DNA from: Xanthomonas hortorum pv. pelargonii
Lineage (GTDB): Bacteria > Pseudomonadota > Gammaproteobacteria > Xanthomonadales > Xanthomonadaceae
Direction of reading: 5' to 3'
Assembly (NCBI RefSeq): GCF_024499015.1
Contig: NZ_CP098604.1
Span: 124,001-188,000 of the forward strand
DNA: 64,000 nucleotides
Under the pieces are notes generated by a model. That model was not told the DNA's origin. It saw nothing but the letters and a program-made list of their open reading frames with translations, and did no database searches. Positions 19,181 to 29,201 of this stretch are shown piece by piece (position 1 is the first letter of the stretch; each line of letters opens with the position of its first letter). The position numbers were made by a program, and so were the translations under genes.

Positions 19181-20149
19181 ATGTCCCTTCGCGATGTCTT
19201 GAAGACGCCGTCCAGCGAGATTACCGATGAGGCCGTTTACCGCGACCGGCGCCGGCTGCTGCAGCTGTTCGCGCTGACCCCGGCGCTAGGGGTGGCCGGG
19301 TGCGCCGAGGCCGACCCGACACCTCCGCCCAAGACCGTGGTGACGCCGGCGCAGGCGCGTAGCGGCTTCCGTACCGCCGAAGAACTGACCCGGCTGGAAG
19401 ACGTCACCAGCTACAACAATTTCTACGAATTCGGCACCGACAAGACCGACCCGTCCAAGGCCGCAAAGACCTTGAAGTTGTCGCCATGGTCGGTGAAGGT
19501 CAGCGGCGAGTGCGAAAAGCCGGGCAGCCTGTCACTGGACGAATTGCTCAAGGGCATCCCTGCAGAAGAACGCATCTACCGGCTGCGCTGCGTGGAAGGC
19601 TGGTCGATGGTGATTCCGTGGACCGGCGTACCGCTGGGCGAGGTGCTCAAGCGCTTTGCGCCGACCTCCAAGGCCAAGTACGTGGCATTCACCACGCTGG
19701 CCGACCCGCAGCAGATGCCCGGTGTGCGCTACCGCTCGATCAACTGGCCGTATCGCGAAGGCCTGCGCATCGATGAAGCGATGCATCCGCTGACCTTGCT
19801 GGCCACCGGCCTGTACGGCAAGCCGCTGCCGCAGCAGAACGGCGCGCCGTTGCGGCTGGTGGTGCCGTGGAAGTACGGCTTCAAGAGCATCAAGTCGATC
19901 GTGGAAATCCGCTTCGTCGAGAAGATGCCCGAGACCGCGTGGCACGATCTGCAGCCCTCCGAATACGGGTTCTTTTCCAACGTCAATCCGGCGGTGGACC
20001 ACCCGCGCTGGAGCCAGAAGACCGAGCGCCGTATCGCCGGCACCGCCAGCAAGTTGTTCGCCGAGCGCATCGCGACCAAGCCGTTCAACGGCTATGCGGA
20101 TCAGGTCGCTTCGTTGTACGCGGGGATGGATTTGAAGAGGTGGTTCTAG
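19181..20149 (+). CDS. msrP: Protein-methionine-sulfoxide reductase catalytic subunit MsrP (YedY)
   Basis: A periplasmic molybdopterin enzyme that repairs oxidised methionines in envelope proteins using electrons from MsrQ. 322 residues. A Tat signal carries [21 protein letters not shown]. The sulfite-oxidase-type fold shows the Mo-ligand Cys137 in [11 protein letters not shown], plus [23 protein letters not shown] and [23 protein letters not shown] 19181 follows AGGAGCGAG. msrQ begins 141 bases downstream, after a palindromic repeat, and the two form the usual msrPQ pair. Confidence 0.97.
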   Translation: MSLRDVLKTPSSEITDEAVYRDRRRLLQLFALTPALGVAGCAEADPTPPPKTVVTPAQARSGFRTAEELTRLEDVTSYNNFYEFGTDKTDPSKAAKTLKLSPWSVKVSGECEKPGSLSLDELLKGIPAEERIYRLRCVEGWSMVIPWTGVPLGEVLKRFAPTSKAKYVAFTTLADPQQMPGVRYRSINWPYREGLRIDEAMHPLTLLATGLYGKPLPQQNGAPLRLVVPWKYGFKSIKSIVEIRFVEKMPETAWHDLQPSEYGFFSNVNPAVDHPRWSQKTERRIAGTASKLFAERIATKPFNGYADQVASLYAGMDLKRWF

Positions 20150-20176
20150 GCAACAAATGATCTGATATCGGCCTGT

Positions 20177-20244
20177 CGTAGGAGCGCACCTGGGCGCGAC
20201 GGGCTTTCCTGGCAATGCCCGTCGCGCCCGTGTGCGCTCCTACG
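20177..20244. repeat. REP-like palindrome between msrP and msrQ
   Basis: A 28-base arm beginning CGTAGGAGCGCACCTGGGCG (20177-20204) is repeated inverted at 20217-20244 with two mismatches around a 12-base loop. The GTAGGAGCG tip is typical of palindromic intergenic repeats in Xanthomonadaceae. Sitting inside an operon, it could stabilise the msrP mRNA 3' end or lower msrQ expression (inference). Confidence 0.85.
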
Positions 20245-20290
20245 ATTGATGCATGGTACCCGCTCAGCACGCTCCCCTCTTCGAGATCGC

Positions 20291-20947
20291 ATGGCCAAGA
20301 CATCCACCTCCCTGATCGCTGCCAAGACGCTGCTGCATGCGGCCGCGTTGGCGCCGATCGCATTGCTCGGCTGGCAGTTCTGGCAGGTGTGGCAAACCGG
20401 CAGCGACGCGCTGGGCGCCGATCCGGTCGCCGAGATCGAGCACCGCACCGGGCTATGGGCGCTGCGTTTCCTGTTGATCACCTTGGCAGTCACGCCACTG
20501 CGCCAGCTCACCGGCCAGGCGGTACTGATCCGCTTCCGCCGCATGCTCGGGCTGTACGCATTCTTCTACGCCAGCGTGCATCTGGCGGCCTACCTGAGCC
20601 TGGATCTGCGCGGCTTCTGGACGCAGCTTTTCGAAGAGATCATCAAACGGCCCTATATCACCGTCGGCTTCACGGCCTGGCTGTTGCTGTTGCCGTTGGC
20701 GATCACCTCCACCCAGGGCTGGATGCGTCGGCTCAAGCGCAACTGGGGCCGCCTGCACATGCTGATCTACCCGATCGGGCTGTTGGCGGTGCTGCATTTC
20801 TGGTGGCTGGTGAAATCCGATATCCGCGAACCGGCGCTGTGTGCCGGGATTCTTGCGGTATTGCTGGGCAGGCGGGTCTGGAAAAAACTCAGCGCGCACC
20901 GAACCACAGCAAGGCGCTCAGCGCCGCCGCCAGCAACACCGCGCTGA
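20291..20947 (+). CDS. msrQ: Heme-binding membrane subunit MsrQ (YedZ)
   Basis: A 218-residue inner-membrane b-type heme protein that passes electrons from the respiratory chain or a flavin reductase to MsrP. About six membrane helices are seen, with a ferric-reductase-like core: histidines in YASVHLAAYLSLDL and WGRLHMLIYPIGLLAVLHFWW are the likely heme ligands. GLWALRFLLITLAVTPLR and QAVLIRFRRMLGLYAFFYA are typical. ATG 20291 follows the REP element. The last 59 bases overlap the 3' end of the FHA gene on the opposite strand. Confidence 0.95.
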   Translation: MAKTSTSLIAAKTLLHAAALAPIALLGWQFWQVWQTGSDALGADPVAEIEHRTGLWALRFLLITLAVTPLRQLTGQAVLIRFRRMLGLYAFFYASVHLAAYLSLDLRGFWTQLFEEIIKRPYITVGFTAWLLLLPLAITSTQGWMRRLKRNWGRLHMLIYPIGLLAVLHFWWLVKSDIREPALCAGILAVLLGRRVWKKLSAHRTTARRSAPPPATPR

Positions 20948-21698
20948 GCAGCAGCCACGGCCAGCGCGCGACCTTGACCGGCGCACGCGTCGGTTCGGTG
21001 GTGGCGCGCGGCGGCGGCAACGGCTCGATGTCGGGGATATCCCAGGTGGTGCCGTGATGGGTGCGCGGCACCTCGACGACAAACCGGTGCCGGGCATCGA
21101 ATACGACCTGGTCGCCGGCCTGCAGCCAGCCGTCGCGCACCTGCACGCCATTGATCCAGCTGCCTTCTTCCGAACCCAGATCGCGGATCAGCACGCGGTC
21201 GCCGTGGCGTTCCAGGCGCGCATGCTGGGCCGCAAAGGCCGGGTCGTCGATGACGATATCCGCCGCCGGGTCGCTGCCGACCAGCCGTGAGCGATCCAGC
21301 GTGAAGCTGCGCCCGTGATGGCGTCCACCCAGCCCGCGCAACAACAGACAGACCTCGCTCAGGCCGGCGTCGTCCTCTGGCACGTCGTTGGCCGGCGCGC
21401 TCGACGGCGCACTGCGCAGCAGCATCTCCACGCCATCGGCGTAGATCGCATCGCCGGGGCGCAGCAATGCCATGCGGCGTACCGGGCGTCCGTTGACATG
21501 GATGCCGCGGATTCCGTTGGCCACCTGCAGCCACAGGCCGCGTTGGTCCAGGCAGAACTGCGCCAACAGCAACGCGCCCTGCGCATCGTCCACCACGCGC
21601 ACGCTGCCGGAGGCATGACGGACGATCCGGTGGACGCCGGGCTTGAGAGAATGATCCGGCTGCTGCCGGTGAGTGAAATGAACTTGCAGATCGCGCAC
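20889..21698 (-). CDS. FHA-domain membrane protein
   Basis: A 269-residue protein from a GTG start at 21698 (VRDLQVHFTH); the longer open frame upstream lacks similarity to the family. It has an N-terminal FHA-like region (about residues 10-90, HRIVRHASGSVRVVDDAQGALLL, IHVNGRPVRRMALLRPGDAI) and a second, clearer FHA domain (about 125-200, RSRLVGSDPAADIVIDDPAFAAQHARL, DLGSEEGSWINGVQV) that binds phosphothreonine peptides. A Pro-rich linker and a C-terminal membrane helix (about 245-265, WPWLLLSAVLLAAALSALLWF) follow. No kinase, phosphatase or type VI genes are adjacent, so its partner is unknown. The 3' end overlaps msrQ convergently. Confidence 0.85.
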   Translation of the reverse strand: MRDLQVHFTHRQQPDHSLKPGVHRIVRHASGSVRVVDDAQGALLLAQFCLDQRGLWLQVANGIRGIHVNGRPVRRMALLRPGDAIYADGVEMLLRSAPSSAPANDVPEDDAGLSEVCLLLRGLGGRHHGRSFTLDRSRLVGSDPAADIVIDDPAFAAQHARLERHGDRVLIRDLGSEEGSWINGVQVRDGWLQAGDQVVFDARHRFVVEVPRTHHGTTWDIPDIEPLPPPRATTEPTRAPVKVARWPWLLLSAVLLAAALSALLWFGAR

Positions 21699-21869
21699 CC
21701 GCCGTAGCCTAGCAGGTCTGCCCCTTGCAGCGGCCAACAACGTGACCGGCGTCCGCCCAACAGGCGCGGTGTTTGCGCGTCGTTTCTGGTCCGCCGCAAG
21801 CATCCGCACTTGGAGCCTGGCCCGCGCATGCGCACAATGCGCGCTCCTTTCGTCTCACCTATCCACGCC

Positions 21870-22145
21870 ATGTCCAGCATCGATATCCGCCACGACCATT
21901 CCTTGACGCCGGCCCAGGCCCGCGCAGCGATCGACGAGGCGGCACGCAAACTGACCGATCGCTACGGCATCGCTTCGCACTGGGAAGGCGACACCTTGCG
22001 CATCGCGCGCGCCGGAGTGGACGGGGCGATCGCCTTGCTGCCGCAGCAGGTGCATGTCACCGCCGAGCTTGGCTTTCTATTGTCGGCGGTGCAGCCGATG
22101 GTGGAATCGGAAATCCGACGGCTGCTTAGCGAAAAACTCGCCTGA
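21870..22145 (+). CDS. Polyhydroxyalkanoic acid system family protein
   Basis: A 91-residue protein resembling the PHA_gran_rgn family (SIDIRHDHSLTPAQARAAIDEAARKL, then YGIASHWEGDTLRIARAGVDGAI and MVESEIRRLLSEKL), thought to act in polyhydroxyalkanoate granule regulation or assembly. The ATG at 21870 is chosen because the conserved HDH motif follows soon after. A phasin gene lies 250 bases downstream in the same orientation, which supports the granule link; no PHA synthase is in the window. Confidence 0.85.
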   Translation: MSSIDIRHDHSLTPAQARAAIDEAARKLTDRYGIASHWEGDTLRIARAGVDGAIALLPQQVHVTAELGFLLSAVQPMVESEIRRLLSEKLA

Positions 22146-22396
22146 GCAGGCAGGTCTGATCGTCCTTGCCCCAATTGGGCCAGGCCTGGGGCCTGCGAAC
22201 TTGAGCAGGCCACGCTGAAGGTGCCGGCCCTTCAGCGCAAGGTCACCCGCATCACGCTGGATGCGCGGATGCTTGAAAACGCGTCTCGCGCACACATGAC
22301 CTAGATAGACGCCAGCAGGCAATGCTTCACCTGCCCGATGCAGCGTCGGCACTAGGGTGAAAGCAACGTCGCTTTAGCAACCTACAGGAGCATCGC

Positions 22397-22957
22397 ATGA
22401 CGACCGGATACGATCAGAACGGCAACCGCAACAACGCGGCCCATGGGTTCCAGGCACAGGCAGAGCAGATTTCGCGCCGGCTTGGCGAATCGGCACAGAC
22501 GGTGTGGCTGGCCGGGCTTGGCGCGCTGGGTCGCGTCCAGACCGAGGGCGGCAAATTGTTCGATTCCCTGGTTCGCGAGGGCGCCGCCTATGAGCGCACG
22601 GGCCAGCAGAAGGCCAGCGAAAGCGTCGACGAACTGCGCGAAGAGGTGGAGACCCAGTTCGAGCAGGCACGCGACACCGCCGTGCGTGGCTGGGACCGGC
22701 TGGGCAAGGCTTTCGACGAGCGCGTCAAGGGCGTGCTGCGCACCCTCAACATCCCCGAACAGGACGAGCTGGAAAACCTGCGTCGAGAAGTGGAATCGTT
22801 GAAGGCCCAGGTGCGCGCCAATACCGCCGCCACCAAGCGCGCCAACCGCACCGCCAATCAAGCGGCCCAGGCTGCCAGCAGCGACACGGCCGGCACTGGA
22901 TCAACCACGCCAGGCAGCACCTCGACCGGAAACACCGCTGCATTCGACGGCGAATAA
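22397..22957 (+). CDS. Phasin-family protein (PHA granule-associated)
   Basis: A 186-residue phasin of the PhaI/PhaF-like type that coats polyhydroxyalkanoate granules. The phasin domain is about residues 20-120 (SAQTVWLAGLGALGRVQTEGGKLFDSLVREG), with a heptad-like segment (PEQDELENLRREVESLKAQV) and a low-complexity Ala/Thr/Gly/Ser tail (about 140-186). ATG 22397 follows AGGAGCATC. It is followed by a strong hairpin and pairs with the upstream PHA-system gene. Storage granules could alternatively be bound through host-specific lipids; the family call is firm, the polymer is inferred. Confidence 0.9.
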   Translation: MTTGYDQNGNRNNAAHGFQAQAEQISRRLGESAQTVWLAGLGALGRVQTEGGKLFDSLVREGAAYERTGQQKASESVDELREEVETQFEQARDTAVRGWDRLGKAFDERVKGVLRTLNIPEQDELENLRREVESLKAQVRANTAATKRANRTANQAAQAASSDTAGTGSTTPGSTSTGNTAAFDGE

Positions 22958-23011
22958 GCCGGCACCCGGCGAATGTTGCAAAGCAGCATGATTTTCCACA
23001 CAATCGAGAAG

Positions 23012-23081
23012 GACCCGCCAGTCCTGTAACACGAAGTCCGTTTGCTCCCCTCCCCTCACGGCTTCGGACTGGCGGGTCTTT
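23012..23081 (+). terminator. Long-stem terminator downstream of phasin gene
   Basis: GACCCGCCAGTCC (23012-23024) pairs perfectly with GGACTGGCGGGTC (23066-23078) around a 41-base loop, followed by TTTCG. The T tract is short but the 13-bp stem is strong. It would end the phasin transcript. Confidence 0.7.
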
Positions 23082-23192
23082 CGCTATCTGGATCACGGCT
23101 CGTGAGTTCGCCGCGCGCGATCCATTGACGAATCTGCCGCGAGGGATTCTTCTAGGCGCACCATTTCGTTATACGCGCCATAACTTCGTTTG

Positions 23193-24198
23193 ATGCTGAT
23201 GCCTTCCTGGATTTTGGCGCTGTTGGCCGCCCTCTTGCTGTGGCTGGCGGTGTGCGCTTACGTCTGGCTGGTGCGCCGTCGCGCCGACGAAACCACCGAG
23301 GGCGTGCGCGCCCTGGCAGCGATGCATTGGCGTGATTTTTCCGCCCTGGTGCTGCGCGTGCTGCAGGACCAACGCGGTTGGCAACCGACCCGGTTGCCGC
23401 AGGACGGCCTGCCCACCGCCGATTTCATGATGCAGACCGACCACGGCACCCGCCTGGTTGCGTGCAAGCACGGGCGCGGTTATCGCATCGGCGTGGCGGC
23501 GGTCAACGAGTTGGGCGCGATGGCGCGGCTGGCCGGTGCCGGCGGCGGTGTGATGGTGACCGAGGGCCGCATGGAGCGCGAAGGCATCGCGGCCGCCGAC
23601 AAGCAATCCATCGAAGTGCTGGACGGCACGCGCCTGTGGCCACTGCTCAAACCCTACCTGCCCGGCGACATGGAAACCGGCGTGGTCGGCATGGCAAGGC
23701 GCCGCGCGATCCGCCACAGCGTCATCGCCGGTGTGGCTCTCGCAACCTTGGCGCTGGTCGCTGTGCTGGCACTGCAGCCGGCGCTGCAGGAAGCGGCGCT
23801 GACGCAGACTGCAATTGCACCTACCCCACCGGTTGCCGCACCCGTGCGTGCTGCGCCTTCCGCTGCCCGCTACTGCTACGTCGCAGGCAGCGCCGACAAC
23901 GGCATCCACTCCGGCAGCCATGCCATTCGCAAGCGGGAAGGAACCGGATGCAGCGACCATGCAGGGCTATCAACGCGAGGTTTCCAAAGCGCTCGCACAG
24001 ACGCCCGGTCTACTCCGCGGGATCTGGATCACTCAGGCAACGTTGGCGGTGGACCGCACGGTCGAAGACGCCGCCGCATGGCCGCTGATCTGCCGCGAAC
24101 TGGAACGCTACCCGTACCTGCGCACCGTGCGCGTGCAACTCAACCCGCGCACAGGCGTGGACGAGCCGGTGCGCTGGCGTCAATGCACGACGATTTGA
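23193..24198 (+). pseudogene. Membrane-anchored Mrr-like restriction endonuclease, frameshifted
   Basis: The N terminus has a membrane helix (WILALLAALLLWLAVCAYVWL). A cytoplasmic domain follows that resembles the Mrr_cat/restriction endonuclease-like fold (about residues 45-155): MHWRDFSALVLRVL, then the D...xCK pattern in TADFMMQTDHGTRLVACKHGR, then GAGGGVMVTEG. A second helix (about 172-193) leads to a periplasmic-side C-terminal domain. Reading continues in frame only to about 23900; the end (EVSKALAQTPGLLRGIWIT to RWRQCTTI) is in the next frame, to a stop at 24196-24198. The shift falls between about 23880 and 23940. It is either a decayed gene or a sequencing error. Homologous proteins are known as membrane nuclease-like proteins of unknown role. 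Confidence 0.75.
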
Positions 24199-24234
24199 GT
24201 GGGTGATTGGCGCATTGGTGAGCCGCTGCGAATC

Positions 24235-25008
24235 TCAGCGCATTCCCGGCGCAAACCGCGCCACCAGATCGTACGAGCCGCCGAGGAACCATTGGCGCAC
24301 GTAGGTAACCGGTTGATTGCCGCGCCAGGTGTGGCGATCGATCACCAGGCACGCAGCGCCATCGTCCACCTGCAGGCGTTGCGCCTGCGCGGCGTCGGCA
24401 TTGACCGCGCTGATGCGGTGTTCGGCGCGCGTCCACGGCACGTTGCGCAACAGCCAGCTGCCCGGTGCCACGTCGGTGAACGATTGCAATAACGCCTCCG
24501 GCACCGTGGTGGTATCGATCACGCGTTGCTCCAGCGCGAACGGGCTGCCATCGGCAAGGTGCACGCTTTCCAGCGCCAGCACCTTGCCGGTGCTGCCTAG
24601 GGCGCGTTCCTGCGGCACGCGCTGACGCAGGTTGCGCAGTCGCCGCGACAACAACGAAAACCGATAGGCATGGCCGCGCGTGGTCATCTCCACTTCGATA
24701 TCCGGGATCGACAGCGCCACCTGTTCCAGATGCGGATGCGGCCGCGCCACGAACGAGCCGGTGCGGCGGCGACGTTCGATCATGCCGGCGTCGGCGAGCA
24801 GCCCGAGCACCTTGTTGACCGTCATGCGCGAACAGCCGTACTGCGTCATCAACTCGTGTTCGGGCGGCACGCGATGACCGGGCGGCCAGTCGCCGCTGTG
24901 GATGCGCTGTTCCAGATCCTGACGGATGCGTTGATGCAGGGTGCCGGGCGCGGCGATGGGGTGGGCGGTCAAAGCAGGTCTCCGGTCAGACCCGCATTGT
25001 GCGCGCAT
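24235..25008 (-). CDS. hutC: Histidine utilization repressor HutC
   Basis: A GntR-family (HutC subfamily) repressor of 257 residues. The N-terminal winged helix (LHQRIRQDLEQRIHSGDWPPGHRVPPEHELMTQYGCSRMTVNKVLGLL) is followed by a UTRA ligand-binding domain (HRISAVNADAAQAQRLQVDDGAACLVIDRHTWRGNQPVTY). Urocanate normally releases HutC from its operators. It starts four bases after the hutF stop and is co-transcribed with hutF, which faces hutI. The likely operator lies at 26409-26420. The first fifteen or so residues are variable; a slightly later start is possible. Confidence 0.95.
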   Translation of the reverse strand: MRAQCGSDRRPALTAHPIAAPGTLHQRIRQDLEQRIHSGDWPPGHRVPPEHELMTQYGCSRMTVNKVLGLLADAGMIERRRRTGSFVARPHPHLEQVALSIPDIEVEMTTRGHAYRFSLLSRRLRNLRQRVPQERALGSTGKVLALESVHLADGSPFALEQRVIDTTTVPEALLQSFTDVAPGSWLLRNVPWTRAEHRISAVNADAAQAQRLQVDDGAACLVIDRHTWRGNQPVTYVRQWFLGGSYDLVARFAPGMR

Positions 25009-25012
25009 CCGC

Positions 25013-26383
25013 TCAGTTGCTCAGCAGCGATCGCAAAACGCCGGCAAAACGCGTGGCAATGCGCGCGCGATCCACATGCTGCCCGTCGCGCACCACTTGT
25101 TGCCCGGCGCGCCAGACAGTGCGCACGGCGCTGCCGCGTGCGGCGAACAGCCAGCTGTCGAGCAAGGCATCGTCGCTGCGCGCCAGTAGTGCCGGATGGG
25201 TGAGATCCAGCTCAAGCAGATCGGCCGATGCGCCGACACGGATTCCACCGTTTGCAATACCCAAGGCCTGCGCCGCGCCGTCGCTGGCTTGGTCGAACAA
25301 CCATCGCCCGCTGGAAACGCCGCCTTGCGCCAGCACATTCCGTGCTTGCAGGTGCAGGCGCTGGCCGTATTCGAGCAGGCGCAGTTCTTCGGCCGCATCG
25401 ATCAAGACATTCGAATCCGAACCCACCCCGAACCGCCCGCCTGCGGCGGCAAATGCCTGCATCGGGAACAGCCCGTCGCCCAGATTCGCCTCGGTGATCG
25501 GGCAGAGCCCGACCACCGCACCGCTATCGACGATCGCCTGCAGTTCGCTCGCATCCACATGCGTGGCGTGCACCAGACACCAGCGGGCATCCACCGACGC
25601 GTTGGCCTGCAGCCACTGCACCGGGCGTTGGCCCGACCAGGCCAGGCAGGCATCCACCTCGCGCTGCTGTTCGGCGATATGGATGTGGATCGGGCCATCG
25701 GTGAGCGGCACCAATGCGGCCAGCTCCGCCGGCGTGACCGCGCGCAAGCTGTGCGGCGCCAACCCGAGCACCGCATCGGGCAAGGCCTTGAGGCTGCGCG
25801 CGCAGTCGTCCAGCAAACGCACGAAACCGTCGATGTCGTGGATCAGGCGACGCTGTGCTGCGCTGGGCGCGACGCCACCGAAATCCGAATGCGCATAGAA
25901 CACCGGCAGCAGCGTCAGCCCTATGCCGGTGTTGGCGGCGGCGGCGGCGATGCGCTCGGACATTTCGCCCACGTGCGCATACGCCGCGCCGCAGGGGCTG
26001 TGGTGCAGGTAATGGAATTCGCCGACGCGGGTGAAGCCGCTTTCGAGCATTTCCACATAGGACTGTTCGGCGATCGCCTGCAAGCTGTCCGGATCAAGCC
26101 GGTCGACGAAGCGATACATCAACTCGCGCCAGCTCCAGAAACTGTCGCCACTGCGTCCGCCCACTTCGGTCAGACCGGCCATGCCGCGCTGGAACGCGTG
26201 GCTATGCAGATTGCCTAACCCGGGCAGCAGCACCTCGACACGGGTATCGGTGGCGGCCACTGCAGTATCGGTCTGCACCGAGGCGATGCGCCCCTGCGCC
26301 AGCGCGATCCGCACACCGCTCGCCCAGCCATCGGGCAAAAGCGCCCGCGCCGCCCACAACGCCTGCACCTGTTGGTCTGCCAC
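25013..26383 (-). CDS. hutF: Formimidoylglutamate deiminase
   Basis: An amidohydrolase-superfamily metal enzyme that converts N-formimidoyl-L-glutamate to N-formyl-L-glutamate and ammonia, step four of the five-step histidine pathway used with HutG. From GTG 26383 it is 456 residues, preceded by GAGGG at good spacing; upstream in-frame codons carry no similarity. Metal motif [17 protein letters not shown], then [26 protein letters not shown] and [12 protein letters not shown] (metal Asp) are visible. It overlaps no gene and precedes hutC by four bases. It diverges from hutI across a 60-base promoter region. Confidence 0.95.
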   Translation of the reverse strand: MADQQVQALWAARALLPDGWASGVRIALAQGRIASVQTDTAVAATDTRVEVLLPGLGNLHSHAFQRGMAGLTEVGGRSGDSFWSWRELMYRFVDRLDPDSLQAIAEQSYVEMLESGFTRVGEFHYLHHSPCGAAYAHVGEMSERIAAAAANTGIGLTLLPVFYAHSDFGGVAPSAAQRRLIHDIDGFVRLLDDCARSLKALPDAVLGLAPHSLRAVTPAELAALVPLTDGPIHIHIAEQQREVDACLAWSGQRPVQWLQANASVDARWCLVHATHVDASELQAIVDSGAVVGLCPITEANLGDGLFPMQAFAAAGGRFGVGSDSNVLIDAAEELRLLEYGQRLHLQARNVLAQGGVSSGRWLFDQASDGAAQALGIANGGIRVGASADLLELDLTHPALLARSDDALLDSWLFAARGSAVRTVWRAGQQVVRDGQHVDRARIATRFAGVLRSLLSN

Positions 26384-26407
26384 TGGACACCCTCGATTGC
26401 CGGTTCT

Positions 26408-26421
26408 ATTGTATATACATA
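26408..26421. promoter_or_regulatory. Probable HutC operator in the hutF/hutI divergent promoter
   Basis: ATTGTATATACATAT contains the perfect palindrome TGTATATACA (26410-26419), a match to the TTGTATATACAA-like sites bound by HutC in other bacteria. It lies in the 60-base gap between the hutF GTG (26383) and the hutI ATG (26444). One site could therefore control both arms of the regulon. Confidence 0.8.
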
Positions 26422-26443
26422 TCAGACACCACGAGCCTGCGCC

Positions 26444-27649
26444 ATGCATTGCGACGTCCTCTGGCACAACGCGCAACTGATGACCCTGGATGCCGCCGAC
26501 GGCGGCCTGGGCAGAGTGGACGATGGCGTGGTCGCCTGCCAGGACGGCCGCATCACCTATGCCGGCCCGGCCGCGCAGGCCCCGGCACTGAAGCCGGACG
26601 TTGCGCACGATTGCCAGCGCCGCTGGATCAGCCCGGGCCTGATCGATTGCCATACCCATCTGGTGTACGCCGGCAACCGCGCCAGCGAATTCGAGCAACG
26701 CCTGCGCGGCGCCACTTACGCCGAAATCGCAGCAGCCGGCGGCGGCATCGTGGCCACGGTGCGCGCAACCCGCGCTGCCGACGATGCAGCGTTACTGGCC
26801 GCCAGCCTGCCACGCCTGGACGCGATGCTTGCCGAAGGCGTGACCACACTGGAAATCAAATCCGGCTACGGACTCACGCTGGAAGATGAAACCAAGCAGC
26901 TGCGCGTGGCACGCCAGCTCACCGCGCTGCGCAAGGTCGAAGTGGCGCCGACGTTTCTCGGCGCGCACGCGGTGCCACCGGGCGGCGATGCACAGACCTA
27001 TATCGACGCGGTCTGCACGCAGATGATTCCGGCGATTGCCGCGCAAGGTCTTGCCGAGGCGGTGGACGTGTTCTGCGAGCACCTGGCGTTCTCGCACGCG
27101 CAGGCCGAACAGGTCTTCATCGCCGCGCAAGCGCACGGCTTGGGCATCAAGATTCATGCCGAACAACTGAGCAATCAGCACGGCGCAGCGTTAGCCGCAC
27201 GCTATGGCGCGCTGTCGGCCGATCACATCGAATATCTGGACAGCGACGGCGTTGCCGCGATGGCCAGCGCCGGCACGGTGGCGGTGCTGTTGCCCGGCGC
27301 GTTTTACTTCACCCGCGATACCCAGCTGCCGCCGATCGCCGCGTTGCGCGCCGCTGGCGTGCCGCTGGCCTTGGCCACCGATTGCAATCCAGGCACCTCG
27401 CCGCTGACCAGCCCGCTGCTGGCGATGAACATGGCCGCCACGTTGTTCCGCATGACCGTGGACGAATGCATCGCCGGTTTTACCCGCGAGGCTGCACGTG
27501 CACTCGGACGCAGCGAGCGACTTGGCCGGCTGCGCGCCGGCATGGACTGCGACCTGGCGATCTGGAACATCGAAGCGCCGGCCGATCTGGTCTACCGCAT
27601 GGGCTTCAACCCACTTCATGCCCGCGTCTGGCGCGGGCATTCCTGCTGA
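26444..27649 (+). CDS. hutI: Imidazolonepropionase
   Basis: Hydrolyses imidazolone-5-propionate to N-formimidoylglutamate, step three of histidine breakdown. A 401-residue amidohydrolase-superfamily enzyme. Metal-binding [22 protein letters not shown], substrate region [59 protein letters not shown] and [21 protein letters not shown] are all family hallmarks. ATG 26444 lies 23 bases after the operator palindrome. Its last 30 bases carry a GCCCGCG...CGCGGGC hairpin and overlap the probable start of hutH. Confidence 0.96.
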   Translation: MHCDVLWHNAQLMTLDAADGGLGRVDDGVVACQDGRITYAGPAAQAPALKPDVAHDCQRRWISPGLIDCHTHLVYAGNRASEFEQRLRGATYAEIAAAGGGIVATVRATRAADDAALLAASLPRLDAMLAEGVTTLEIKSGYGLTLEDETKQLRVARQLTALRKVEVAPTFLGAHAVPPGGDAQTYIDAVCTQMIPAIAAQGLAEAVDVFCEHLAFSHAQAEQVFIAAQAHGLGIKIHAEQLSNQHGAALAARYGALSADHIEYLDSDGVAAMASAGTVAVLLPGAFYFTRDTQLPPIAALRAAGVPLALATDCNPGTSPLTSPLLAMNMAATLFRMTVDECIAGFTREAARALGRSERLGRLRAGMDCDLAIWNIEAPADLVYRMGFNPLHARVWRGHSC

Positions 27650-29201
27650 ATCCGGAGTCGTCGCGAGTTCTGTTGTCTTGCAGCCCGGCCAGGTCACCCT
27701 GGCGCAATGGCGTGCGTTGTATCGCGGCGCCGAGGTCGTATTGGACGACGCCTGCGCGGCCGCCGTACTGCGCAGCGCGCAGACCGTGGAGGCCATCGTT
27801 GCGCGCGGCGAGCCGGTCTACGGCGTCAATACCGGCTTCGGCAAACTGGCCAGCGTGCGCATCGAGCGCGAGGACCTGCAGACCCTGCAACGCAATATCG
27901 TGCTGTCGCATGCGGCCGGCGTCGGCGAGCCCACACCCGTACCGGTGGTGCGGCTGATGATGGCGCTCAAGCTCACCAGCCTGGCCCAAGGCGCCTCCGG
28001 CGTGCAGCCGGACACCTTGGCGCTGCTGGACGCGATGCTGCGTCTGGGCATCACGCCGGTGGTGCCGTGCCAGGGCTCGGTGGGCGCCTCCGGCGATCTG
28101 GCGCCGCTGTCGCATCTGGCCGCAGTGATGATCGGCGTTGGCGAAGCCTTCGTCGGCGAGCAACGTTTGCCTGCCGCCGAGGCGCTTGCACAGGCGCAGT
28201 TGCAGCCACGCGTGCTGGGCGCAAAGGAAGGCCTGGCGCTGCTCAACGGCACCCAGTTTTCCACTGCCTGCGCATTGGCCGGTTTGTTCGAGATCGAAAC
28301 CGTGCTGCAGGCCGCGCTGGTCACTGGCGCCTTGTCGGTGGAAGCGGCCAAGGGCTCGGATACGCCGTTCGATGCGCGCATCCATGCCCTGCGCGGGCAG
28401 CCTGGGCAGATTGCCACCGCTGCAGCGCTGCGCGCCTTGATGGCCGATTCGAGCATTCGCGAATCGCACCGGCTCGGCGATGTACGCGTGCAGGATCCGT
28501 ACCGTCTGCGCTGCCAGCCGCAGGTGATGGGCGCGGCGCTGGACATCATGCGTCAGGCTGCACGCACGCTGGAGATCGAGGCCAATGGCGTGTCCGATAA
28601 TCCGTTGGTGTTCAGCGAGACCGGCGAGGCCTTGTCGGGCGGCAACTTCCACGCCGAACCGGTGGCCTTTGCGGCCGACATGCTGGCGATGGCGGTCTGC
28701 GAAATCGGCTCGATCAGCGAACGCCGCACCGCGATGCTGGTCGACCCGGCCTTGTCCGGCCTGCCGGCGTTTCTCACCCCGCGCCCGGGCTTGAATTCGG
28801 GCTTCATGATTCCGCAGGTCACCGCTGCCGCCTTGGTGTCGGAGAACAAGCAGCGCGCGTATCCGGCCAGTGTCGATTCGATTCCGACCTCGGCCAATCA
28901 GGAAGATCATGTGTCGATGGCCGCGCACGGCGCACGGCGCTTGTTGGCGATGGCCGAAAACGCCACGCACGTGATCGGCATCGAGTTGCTGGCTGCGGTG
29001 CAAGGCTGCGACTTCCATGCGCCGCTACGCTCAAGCGCCGCGTTGGAAGCCGCACGCGCACTGCTGCGCGCGCACGTACCCACGCTGCAGGACGACCGCT
29101 ATTTCCATCCCGACATGCTGGCTGCCAGCGCGCTGGTACGCTCGGGTGCACTGGCGCGCGCGGTGGCGATGGCATTGCCGGGCGTGGAGCAGGACGCATG
29201 A
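27618..29201 (+). CDS. hutH: Histidine ammonia-lyase
   Basis: Deaminates L-histidine to urocanate, the first step, using an autocatalytic MIO cofactor formed from the Ala-Ser-Gly in [14 protein letters not shown]. About 510-527 residues; [34 protein letters not shown] and [30 protein letters not shown] are typical. The start is uncertain: ATG 27618 (inside the end of hutI) gives 527 residues, while the conserved region begins about fifteen residues later where no ATG or GTG is present; a TTG near 27678 is possible. It ends at 29201, overlapping a 26-codon frame by ATGA. Confidence 0.95.
   Translation: MPASGAGIPAESGVVASSVVLQPGQVTLAQWRALYRGAEVVLDDACAAAVLRSAQTVEAIVARGEPVYGVNTGFGKLASVRIEREDLQTLQRNIVLSHAAGVGEPTPVPVVRLMMALKLTSLAQGASGVQPDTLALLDAMLRLGITPVVPCQGSVGASGDLAPLSHLAAVMIGVGEAFVGEQRLPAAEALAQAQLQPRVLGAKEGLALLNGTQFSTACALAGLFEIETVLQAALVTGALSVEAAKGSDTPFDARIHALRGQPGQIATAAALRALMADSSIRESHRLGDVRVQDPYRLRCQPQVMGAALDIMRQAARTLEIEANGVSDNPLVFSETGEALSGGNFHAEPVAFAADMLAMAVCEIGSISERRTAMLVDPALSGLPAFLTPRPGLNSGFMIPQVTAAALVSENKQRAYPASVDSIPTSANQEDHVSMAAHGARRLLAMAENATHVIGIELLAAVQGCDFHAPLRSSAALEAARALLRAHVPTLQDDRYFHPDMLAASALVRSGALARAVAMALPGVEQDA

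Noticed and set aside
27618..27640. Hairpin at the end of hutI as an internal terminator
   Set aside because: GCCCGCG/CGCGGGC has no T tract and lies within coding sequence between coupled genes.
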